Below, piece by piece: positions 36,901 to 48,900 of a stretch of DNA of 64,000 bases (positions are counted from its first letter, which is position 1; every line of letters starts with the position of its first letter). Made by a program: the position numbers and the translations under genes. A model generated the notes under the pieces. That model was not told the DNA's origin. It was given only the letters and a program-made list of their open reading frames with translations, and did not search any database. Origin of the DNA: Apricaphanius iberus (lineage: Eukaryota; Chordata; Actinopteri; Cyprinodontiformes; Aphaniidae); the NCBI GenBank assembly GCA_028564705.1, contig JAPXFQ010002424.1, forward strand, positions 806,001 to 870,000. The letters are read 5' to 3'.

Positions 36901-39900
36901 AATTATTGTTAATTTTTAAATCTGTAATTTTACAAACGGCGTCCATGTTTAACAATTTTCTATCAAATCGGGTGCTCCATTGAAACTTTCACAACTTTCT
37001 GTAAAACTTTGAAACAAATATGTAATCGCTGTTCTTAAAGCTAAAAATCTAACCAAATTTAGCTGAACTTAGGGTTGTAAAGGTTGCTAAAAGTTGGGTT
37101 ATCTCCCAAAGATAACTGTATAACAACTGAAACTCCGTTCTAACGATGCTGTTGCTCTCTCACCTAAACTGGAGAAGAGGAGGTAAATCTTCGCTCGCAG
37201 GTTTTCAGAGGTTTCTAGCACCGCTGCGGACGGCACGTTGGCAGGAAACGACAGGCCGCTGCCGTCCTCCTGGAAACGGGTAAGAAGTGGCTTCTTTGGA
37301 TCTACGAGGCAAAAAAACAATAATATTCAACCTGACAGAATCTGAGATATGCGTCATCCTTTATAATAATAGTCTATTCTATAGGTTTTCAATAAATCAC
37401 TGAAGAAAAGCCTGGAGAACATCACCACAACAACACTGAATGACAGCAGGAAGGACATTTCTATCAGATAAAATTATAATTAGCTTATTGTTAAAGTTCC
37501 TCCAGTTCTCTCAGGTTAATATCTGGTTCCTAGTCAGACCTTTAATGCCTCCGCGTTGGTTTCGGAGGACTCCCAGCTCCTCCTCTTCCTCCCTCCAGAG
37601 CTGTAGCAGGAGTCTGGGAGCCGTTTGACCTCCGACGTCCCTCCAGCTCAGGACCTGAGGCCGGGCGTTCGGGTTGCTGCAGAGATCCAGCAGGGTGGAG
37701 AGGATGATGCCGTGCACACATCTGGGACTGGCTCTGAGTACATCCAGCAGCAGAGATGCTCCTCCTTTGGCTAAAAACTGACATTCTGTGATCCAGCAGC
37801 CGACAACGCAGGACCTGATGGGACAAACGTGAACGTTCTGTCACCGGTTAACCTTATCAGCTCCCTCTGACGTTCTAAACCCTCTGAAAATAAGACAAGA
37901 GGTTTCCCACAGATGCCTCGTCATGCTGGAGTTTAACTTGTGGTACAAACTTCACAGAGAGGTCCAGCGCTCATTAATTTGGATCTTTAATAATTGCTGT
38001 GTCACACACAGACCCGCAGGACAAGCAACCAGGCACATATTTAGAGAAACCAATTCACTGCAAAAACCCATCTCCTTAATACTAGAAAAATAAACTTGTC
38101 TTTAGTGAAAATTTACAAGAAATAAGTGAAATTATTTGTCCATGCAATAAGTACATTTTTCGTACTAAGATGAAGAATTTCTAGACCTAAATAAAGCTAA
38201 AAATAAGTGAAAATAAGTGAATATTTCTTATTTTGAATGGCATCTGAAAACTATATTTGTTTGAAATAAATGTAAAATAGTTACATTTTAGATATACAGA
38301 CTAAATAAGAAAAAGAGTTACATTTACTTGAAACAAGTCTAATCATCTATAACATGGAAGCTAGCTAGTAACGCTCAAAACAAGACGGAGATGATAATTT
38401 GGCTAGATTTAAGACAATAAATCTTGCCAAAATACAAGGAATTTGCAGTGCAGTGGTTAAAGCATTTCCATTCTCATATTTTTCATATTATGAAGGAAAA
38501 TCTTACCACCAAATCAAGTCTCATAAAGAGACCTAGGAACAGTAACAGTAAATATTTGTATTACTTCCATATTGACCAAGACCTTTGTTCCTTTTTGTCC
38601 TATTTCTCCCAGACTCCTGTACAATAAATACATGACATGTTTTTAGGTTTAGAAACCTTCCTGCAGTGCTCCATTTGCATTTTTTTCCCTTGTTTCTTCT
38701 CCTTGTTTCTAATGTGACCCTTCGCTATCAGTGGTCATCGGTGGGAGCTTACAGAACCAACAGAAGGATTGTGCTCCCGATTCGTAAACATCTCGATTCC
38801 ATCCACTTCTCCCACACCGTGGTATACAGCACTACTCCGTCTGTCAGCTCCACCGCAGTCTAGCCCTGAATCCGAATACCTCTACTACACCTACTATGAA
38901 GTAGGCGAAAAGCAGTAAGCGAGCGATGTAGTAGATCCTAATATCCAGTATGGATCAGAGTAGTAGGCATAAAGTTCCTGGATGTGGACGCTACGCTACC
39001 CCACAATGCAGCGGAAGCCCCAAAATAATAGAGTGAGGTCGGCTACCGAGGAACTATCAACCATTAAAACTGCCACAATTTCGGCATATAAATATAAAAG
39101 TGTAGCGATGTTACTGATCAGTTTAATTGTTTTTTTGACAAATGATTAAACATTTATGTTAATAAGTTAATGGTTAACGGGACGTCAGGCGACTTAACGT
39201 AACCATACGGCAAAATGGTGGCGCAGTATTTCCGATTTCATGCCTGCTACTCGCTCGTTTGCTATGCAGTATGTACTCCATCAACGGGCGAGTAGTAGCT
39301 ACTATGTAGCATGCAGTAAATACTAAGGATTCGGATGCAGGGTAGGAGTCTCTACTCCATGGCACTGGTCAGCTCTCTGTCCCTGCATCCAAATCCCCAT
39401 ACTACGCCTACTATGTAGCAAGTGAAAAGCAGTAAGCGAGTGATGTAGTAGATCCGAATCTCGAGCCCTGCATACGAAACCACTGAATGTTAGCCTCTGA
39501 GCACTAACACTAGCAACTAATCCTTAACCTTTCATGGGGTCAACAGTGAGAACACTATGGCTAGTAGTCTAGGGAGCCATTCGCGAATATGTCCATTTTG
39601 AACAGCCTTTCTACCCTACGTCATTATGCGACGTAAATGCACATGAATGACGCATATCAAAATCAGGGCTGCAGCCGAAACCACTAAATTGGTAAGAGGT
39701 CTTACGCCAAACCGGATGTGCGTCAGCGTCCGCCATGATAAGATGCATCCGAATTGGACTTCCAGTTAGGAAGGAGTTAGGGAAAGTGGCCTGGATGCTA
39801 ACTATCATAGCCACTTTAGCATAGGGACCTCTGATGCTAACTAACTGGCGATTAGGAGCTATGTGCCATCCCACAATCCCTTGCGCCACAAGACGCCAAC

Positions 39901-42900
39901 AATACAAGTCGCCCGGCCCTCCTCACGTAAAATAACGAAAATGGCCGAAAGGGAAAATACGCTTTTTTTTTTTTTTAAAGGGAAAAGAAGCGCGCATCTG
40001 AGTCATAGACTGTAAAAAAAACAGTACAACAACCTCTTCCGAAGGTTTATTTTGATATGCGTCATTCATGTGCGTTTACGTCGCGTAATGACGTCGGGTA
40101 GAAAGGCTGTTCGAAATGGGCACATTCGCGAACGGCTCCCTAGACTACTAGCCATAGTGTTCTCACTGTTGACCCCATGAAAGGTTAAGGATTAGTTGCT
40201 AGTGTTAGTGCTCAGAGGCTAACATTCAGTGGTTTCGGATGCAGGGAAACCTTCGATGGGCGCGTCTTTTTCCTTTCGGGCCTTTTTTGTTATTTTACGT
40301 GAGGTGGGCCGGGCGACTTGTATTGATGACGTCTTGTGGCGCAATGGATTGTGGGATGGCACATAGCTCCTAATCGCCAGTTAGTTAGCATCAGAGGTCC
40401 CTATGCTAAAGTGGCTATGATAGTTAGCATCCAGGCCACTTTCCCTAACTCCTTCCTAACTGGAAGCCCAATTCGCATGCATCTTATCATGGCGGACGCT
40501 GACGCACATCTGGTTTGGCGTAATACCTCTTACCAATTTAGGGGTTTTGGATGCAGCCTAGAATGGATTGGCGTAGTAGGCATAAAGTTCCCGGATGTGT
40601 ACTACCGCCACAGTAAAATACACTGTATGCTATGCTATCCCACAATGCAGCGGAAGCCCCAAAATCGTAGAAGAAGAGTGACGTTGGCTACCGAGGAACT
40701 ATCAACCATTAAAACTGCCACAATTTTGGCGTACAAATGTAAGTGTCGCGATTTTACTTATTAATTTAATTGTTTTTTGTCAAATGATTAAACATTTAAG
40801 TTGATAAGTTAATATTTAACGGGACCGCAGGCGACGTAACTTAAACACCTGGCAAAATGGTGGCGCAGTACGTCCGATTTCATGCCTACTACTCGCTCTT
40901 TTGCTACTCAGTATTTACTACATCAACGGGCAAGTAGTAGCTACTATGTAGCATGTAGCACATACTATAGGATTCTGATGCAGGGTCAGTGTACACTTCT
41001 GCTGGGCTTCAGCTTGTCTATAAGTTTGAGCACTGCCGCCACCTAGTGACTGGAGGCTTAATCACCCTTAAAGTATGAATGAAAAGAAAAAAAGGAAGGC
41101 GCAGAGAGGTGCCGCCCTGTTCATCCCAGGCGCCACCATTTGGGAAGCACTGAATTAACCCAACAGCCATGTTTTTGCACCGTAGCAGGAGAGAAAATCG
41201 TACCGTATCGACATTCCCTCTAGCTATATTCTGGAGGGTTACAGTTTGGTCAAACTTACCAGACGCAGTCGACTGTGGAGATAAGGAGCTTGTTGTGTCC
41301 CAAGCCGCTGTAGAACTTCTCCGGACCTTTGTTCAGGAAACGGAGGACCATCTCTACTCCCTCTGAGCCAAACAGCTCCTGCAAGAACACATCAAATCCT
41401 GTTTTATACAAGTTAGACCGGAATCGAACACACAACCTTGCCAGTTGTACTTCCAGTTGTTGCCATTTAAGCCTCTCCTATTTTGACTTTAAACCAAAAC
41501 CACATAATTTGGTACTCTTCTATTTAACTATTGTAAATCAGCTTAGTTGTCTCGTAATTTGGTATTTTTGAGGATTTATAGAGACAGATATGATGTTAAG
41601 GCGTCTGTGTTTTGAGTTTTAGTTCGTTATTTTCCTTATTCAGTTTATATTATTTTAGTGTACTTCTTGATGTTTTTTCATGTTTTACTTTAGGACCTTA
41701 GCGTTTGGATTTAGGCAAATCCTTGTTTCCATATTTTCCTCTTGCTGCCCTTAAATGTTTTTTACCTTTTGTTTAATTGTTTTTCTTTTATATGTTTTCT
41801 TAGTTCATCCGTCTTTTTTAGTTCTGCTTATCAGATAGTTTTCTTATGTGCTTCTTTTCTTAGGAAATATTTCCTTCTGTTCTGTTTCTCCGTTCTGTTC
41901 TCCAGCGTTCCTTTGATACCATTTGTCATCCACGCCGGGTTTCTGCAGCACCCCTACTTCCCACTGTCTTGATGCGGGGCGACTGTGGCTCGAGAGTTGG
42001 GCGTTCGCCTTGTAATCGGAAAGTTGCCGGTTCGGTCTCAGTCGTTGTGTCCATTGCCTACTGGTGGTGGTCAGAGGGGCCCGGTGGCGCCGGTGTCCGC
42101 GAGCCTCGCCTCTGTCAGTGCGCCCCAGCACAGCTGTGGCTACAACACAGCTTGCCATCATCACTGTGTGAATGGGACAATGACACAAATTCACAAACTT
42201 TTCTCTCAGGTCTCCCCAGTGACTAAATGTAGTTTCGGTGCAGATGATCAGATTTTTAGCCACGGCTCTCTGATCAGCCACCCTGTTCTTTTAACTGCTG
42301 GAATATTGGTCTCAGTTTAAAACATTTTCTCCACCAACCCCTTTGAAAAAAAATGAATCATTTTAATTTACTGGCATTTATTGTCATCTTTCCTTAGAAT
42401 AATTAACACCTGAAGGTGAATACAATATTTACAATTTATTTTTTTCAACAGTTTTGTTCTGCTAAATGCTCCAGAACTGAATACATTTAATGTTAATTCC
42501 TCTTTAAATCCCTTTAAAAATATGTTTAAGTTATTTTATGTTTTTTCCTTCACTGTTTATCTTTACACATTTTAATGGCATTTTCTATTAATTTATTTTT
42601 CAGATTTAAATGTTATTAGAATTTAAAATTTCACGATAAAATCAGGCTTTTTTCTTAGTTTACTTTAATTCATAGGGTTTTTCTTCTTGTTGTACTTTTA
42701 AATATATAAAATAAAAATAAAATGAAGAATTTCTTTATTAAATTTTTTTTTGCTTTAATTCTGGGTTTAAATAGTATTTTTCATATTTTTATTTATCTTT
42801 AAAATATATCAAATGAAAATACAAAAAATAAAATGATGATATTTTTCTTAAATATTTTTATCTAACATTAAATTATGTAAGAACTATAGTCTCATCAGAA

Positions 42901-45900
42901 TCCAGCTATTTCTAGACATTAAATTTGTAACACAGAAATTTTATCCTGGATAATTCTGTATCTGATTTTAGTTTTTACCTGCAAAAAATTCACCTGCAAT
43001 TGTGGTAAACTCTTTATGACTCAAGCAGAACTGTTCTAGGAAAGCCGTCCCACCCATTCAGTCCCATTGTTACAAAATTTGGTTGCAGTTCCACCAGAGT
43101 TCCACTGGGGGGCGATCTCCATGAGTGCAAGACGAATGTGAGTCTATGGAGCTAGACGGATAAATTTGTCTCTTCTACCCGATTGCTGTTGATAAATCTA
43201 AGATTTGATTGTAGGCTTCACAGATTCATAATGAGCTATAGGAGGAACGCTGAATGAACGAGTACGTATGTCCTTTCATTTTCTTACAGATTGAGTTGTT
43301 GTTGCCCATAACTCGCTAGCATTTTGCTAATGACCGCTGATTGGTCAGTGAAGGACTGATTACGACCAGATGTACCGCTTGACGGCATTGTAGCATCCGA
43401 AGCGATACCAGAATGTTAACGATGACTATTACGCCCAAGTTTTTTTCCCCTAAAAACTTGTTTTTGGTTACTAGCTCTGTTATTTGCCTATGATTATGTA
43501 CGTAGTGTGAAATTTAAATGGAAAAATAAGGATTGCTGTAAAGCAGTATCTCTGGTCGTACGATGTGTATGACATCATTGACAGTTTAAAATACTTATAA
43601 AAGCAAATAAGTGACTCTAAAAAAATCTAACACCCAGCAATGTGCCATTTCTTTGCATCTACTTTCGGAAAAAAATTTAAAATTACTGGACAAAAATTAT
43701 ATCCAGAAAAAAGTGGATTTTGAGGGGTATTGCTCCGTAGACCTCCATTCATTCTGCACTTATCATGAGAGCGCCCTAGCATGGAAACGGAGTGGAACTG
43801 CAACCAGTTCAGAACCTGGACATTCAGTGACAGTGGGAGTCCTCTCCTTATTAGACATTCTCTGGAGTTCACCACTTTTGCAGGTGAATTTTTCCGGGCG
43901 AATTCCTGCAGGTGAAATTTTCCAGAGGAATTTTTTTGCTTGCAAATTTAAAGTAAAAACAAATTCAGAACAGAATTATGCAGGACAAAAAAAAAATCAG
44001 TGTTGTAAATTAAATGTCTGAAAAGAGCTGGATTCTGATGAGACTATATTTCTTCCATATTAATTCTTAGGGTTTCATTTGTATTTTTCATATTTTCATT
44101 TATCTTTAAACTATATAAAAGTAAAATTCCAAAATAAAATGAAGATAGTTTTTCCCTAAATATTTTAATTTAACTTTAGTTCTTATGGTTTTCTTTTTCA
44201 TATTTTCATTTATCTTTAAAATACATCAAATGAAAATATGAAAAATAAAATGATTCCCCCCCCCCTAAATATTTTCATTTAACTTTAATTCTTAGTAATT
44301 AACTTTTTTTGATATTTTCCTGTAATTTTTAAATATATTTTCATTCAGACACTTTTTGCCTCCTCGCCTTTCTGTGGAGGTCGGTTTCACACAGCGCTGA
44401 TAGGATGAGCTGGATGTTCGACATCGTCTCCACGGTTACCGCATCGTCCTCATCAGAAGCCGCTTCCATCAGGATTAAGACCCCTGACAGGAACAAACAC
44501 AGCACACCGATAACCGTACAGCAGTGTTTACAGTGAACTTCTTCCTCCGGGTCTAACCCGACGTTACCCAGAAGCTGGTTGATGGCTCCTTGGTCACAGA
44601 GGTCCTGGTCTACGGCCCGTTCTCCCAGCGCCGTCACAGAGCGCAGAACTCTGATGCAACGCTGCATCCGGGCCCTCCTGCTACCTCTGCCATCTGAAAC
44701 CAAGAGAATAGCAGGTTGGAAACCAAAGTTAAAAACATTGTTCTCGCATTTAGGGGGAGGAGAGAAGGTTTCTGAAGTCGACCTTTGTCCAGGCACCAGT
44801 CCAGCAGCAGCAGCAGGTACGTGTTTCCCTGACAGGACATGTAGTCGTGCAGCAGGGCCGGAGCGACGCTGGCCAGGGCGTCCAGCGCCGCCAGCTGGAG
44901 CTCTTCCTGCTGGCCGACGAAGCAGCGAGGCGAGCCTGGACTGAGGAGCCCCAGCAGGTTCACCATGACCAGCTCCTCCCTGAACAGCTAAAAGAACAAA
45001 GTTGGACTCGCTGTCCGTGGACAGAATGAGGCAAAACCTGTTGGTGGGAGTTTGACCGACCTGCAGAGCAGCAACGCTTCCGGACATCACAAACAGCAGG
45101 TTGAGGAGAAGCTTCTTCGTCTTCAGGTCTTCGCTGCCGCGAGGTAGTTTGTGGGCTGAAGAGCCGTTCACTTAAAACAAATACAGATTTTTATCCCTCT
45201 TAAACGTGGCGTTCGATGAGTTTTAAAGGATAATCTATGCGCGATCAGGTGATGGAGAAGGTATCTCACTGTCTGTAAATGTGATGAAGCCCAGCAGTTG
45301 TTTGGCAAACAGGCTCTCCTGGAAATGAGAAAAAAGCTTTCAGAAGATCTGAGGAGGCACTGATTCCCCTTTTCAATATAATTCCTCTCCCTGGGTAAGA
45401 TATTTGTCAAATATAGAGTGAATTACCGTAGCTATGCTCATGACTGACAACTAAATCCTCAAAATCCTATTCAGATGTTTTTCAGAGGTTAAAAATCGTT
45501 TTTCAACCAATTTCCTTCTTCTAAATGATGATGAAACATATTCCATCCCATTCTTACAAAAAAAAAAACGTTTTCCTTTAGCTGATGATTTCTCTGCCTT
45601 CCCCTTCAGTCTAGGAGTCAAACTTTGAGCTGACTTTGGTACCACAAATAAATGCAACAAAGTGCACCGGTTGACATGGCTAAAACACATACTCAAAAAC
45701 CTTACTTGGAAACAGTCATTCATGCTTTCGTCACCATTTGATCATGCAAATCCCGTTCCCTTTGGATCAGCGGGAGCAGAATGTCGCAGCAGGATTCCTG
45801 ACTAATATGGACAGATGTAGACATATTAGACCCATTCTGGTTAATTTACACTGGCTCCCCGTTTTCTACCGCCTTCAGCTCAAAGTTTTAATTTTTGTCT

Positions 45901-48900
45901 ACAAAGTCTTTCATGAACCTTCACTGACCATTGATTCTCTCCGTTTTTAATTTAGCTGTGTTTCGTCTTCCTAAAACAATAGCCTTTTTGGGTCAAAATG
46001 ACTGCTTATGAATTATCAAGAAACATTGCAGCAGAATTGCATTTAAAGAACAATTATTGTGCAAAATACATTAAAAAAATATTCAATTCTTTCTCCAATG
46101 AGAATTTCCTCAACATAAATTAAGATGAAGATATTATGAATACAATTTAATTAAATATGAAAATAAAGTTAAAAATATTCTGCTTTCCTGGTTACTTATT
46201 TAAACATTTAATATCGCACAAAAAATCCCTGCATATATTTAAACTAAAAATGATTTAACCCTAACTTTCAATATCTGACTGATCAGTATCCATGCGTACC
46301 CTGGCACAGCTTGATGACATCATCAAAACGCATGAATTTATATCATTTCTACGTTACAGCTTTTATATTGCCCACTACTACACTAGATGACGTCTAGGAA
46401 CCTTTTGTAATTCCAGAAACCTTTTCAGGAACCAGGCTGTTTTTTCGCGTGTTCGGACTGATAAGAACCAGGGACCATGACTTCCTAGAACCATTTTAGC
46501 CCTTACTTCTCCAGGTTCCATTGCAACTCATATGGTGTAGGTCTTTGGTGAACTCGAAAGCTTCAGTAGATTTCCCGCCATTGAAGAAAAAAAAAAATTA
46601 AACTAGAATAAAAAAAATAAAACTAATTTTAAATAGAAAAAAAAAATAGTTTTTAGGGCTGAATATCAAATTGCAAAGTCTTGGTTGGTTACATTTATTG
46701 TTCAAAAGGCTCTGCATACTGTGCTTTTTGCAAAACATCACACACTACTCTGATTTTTATCTCAGCAGCAAAAAGAAATGCATAAATTCTTTTGAACGTA
46801 AATTCTAATCTCCTACCAAGCTTCCACCAACTTCTTTAAAAACAAAATCATAATTCTGTTTACTGGCATTTGTTGTCAACTTTCCTTTGAACAATTAGCA
46901 TCTGAAGGGTGATACAATAATAATTCAGAATTTGTAATATTTTTAGTTTTTGTTGAGTTTTGTTGAGTTAAATGCTCAAGAAATGAATATATTTGATGTT
47001 AATGGCAATTTAAATCCCTTTCAACATATGTTTTAGATCTTGGTTTTTTTTTTAAATTTTTAATCTTCACGTGTTTTTATGGTCTTTTCTTTACGGCCTG
47101 AGGATTTATTTTCTTGATTTTTTTTTTATTTAACTTTAATTCATAGGGTTGTACTTGTATTTTTCATATTTTCATATATTTTTAAAATATATAAAATAAA
47201 AAATATATATATAAAAGGAAGATCTTAACCCAAATATTGGTATTTAACTTTAATCCTATAGGGTTTTACTTGTATTTTTCATGTTTTCATTCTTTTTTTT
47301 TATATACACATTAAAAAAAATATATATATTTTAATAGTACAGTTAAAGCAAGGGTTACAGTTAAGAGGTTGTGGAACACACCCAGATAATACGCTTTCTA
47401 CACAACATGCTTTACAAATAAATAAAAAGATCACAATTCTATCTTGACTGAGCTGTTACTACATGTGAAGTTGTTTTCCTTTATCATTTAATGTTACAAT
47501 ACAAAACAAGAAATTTCCTGTTTTGTATTTTAACTTTCATATAACTGCTTTTATTGTTTTTAACCTGCTCAGCACTTTGGTCAGCTGTGATCTGCTATAG
47601 AAATAAGTGTGGTAATGAAGAGAGCGGCTGGCGGACTCACGGTGAGCGGACAGTTTGGTTTTCCTGCAATCAGAGTGGTGATCACCAGCAGATAATTCCT
47701 GAGCTGGAGGTCGGAGCCTTGCACAGAGGAAAACGCTTCCTTCAGAGATCTGACAAACACAGTGACCGTGAGAACATTTAAGAAGACGGATTTTCCTCCC
47801 CTGGAGACGTCCGAAAACACGCCACACCTACAGCACACACTCCATGCCGCTGAGCTGAGCCACGGCCTCCTCCCGGCTGCTGCTCTCCAGGAGGTTCCAG
47901 AGGATCTCAGAGGAGCAGAACAGAACCCGACCGGACCGGTCGGCCTCGTTCATGTGCAGACAGATCGTCTCTGCTCCCCCTGCATCCAGGATCGACGCGC
48001 AGTTCATGTCTGCAAAACGTCCAACAGGGCGAGTGGCTATTAAACAACTCAGCTGATACTTTTTTATTTCACCGTTTCTTTCGGTGATGATCGTCATCTC
48101 TTCCTCCCTGCATGCGGAGTGAACGGTGTTCTTCACCAGAGGAGGCGGAGAGGAGCTGAAGGGTCTGCAGGAGCTGCAGCTTGACAGGCGGCTGGTTCTG
48201 CAGAGCGGCCGCGGAGAGGAGCAGCGTCTTGGAGAGGTCACTGCGCTCCAGCAGCTGCAGCCGGTAAACGGGAGAGGTCGGCTGGAGCTCTGAAGAGAAC
48301 GAGTCGAAAACGGCAACTTCTTAATAAAGCAGCACAAAAGCATCTGGTATTTAAATCGGTCAAATATTTCATAACAGTAAAAATGTGGTTTTAGATCACA
48401 CTGAACTAGAAAAGCACACAGAGAACCTCTCCACCCCAACTTTGTGATCCAATTCTAGATTATTTGGATTCTTTGACAATGAAAACATAACTTCAGCATC
48501 TGGATTCACACTGATGTCGCTATTAGTTCAGGTGTTATTCACAAAAAAAATCACTTTTTCTGTCAGTTTTAGGCTCACCCTCACATTTAATCATATTAAT
48601 CACTTGTTCCTGGTCCCACTGCAGAAATTTCATGAAGATTTGGTTAAATTCCACCTATTTGAGTCCCAAATGGAGTTTTTTCTCTCATTGATTCTCGTTG
48701 TTTTATTTTTTAATTTATTTCTTTTAAGTGATTCTTGTGTTTTATCTGTTCTAATTTCCGTACTTTTGCATACATTTTTTTAATGCATTATTGCTCTTTT
48801 CATTAATGGATTCTCGTGTTTTATTTGTTTTTACTTATCATACTCTTACATACATTTTCTTTTATGCTTCAATTACCAAATGCTTTTCTCTTAGAGAATG

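Larger units (their letters stand above)
39381..40985. mobile_element. MITE 'X', second copy, split by inserted elements
   Basis: The first 85 bp (39381-39465) match the start of copy 1, and 40560-40985 match its remainder in the same orientation (accgaggaactatcaacca, caaaatggtggcgcagta). The 1.09 kb between them is the interleaved Y/Z inverted-repeat block. Confidence 0.75.

Noticed and set aside
41972..42045. A tRNA gene
   Set aside because: A and B boxes are present but the arms do not close into a cloverleaf, and a SINE body follows.
44579..45029. Plus-strand frames of 60-121 codons
   Set aside because: Antisense to cfap69 exons 11-13, which match human CFAP69 in the other strand.
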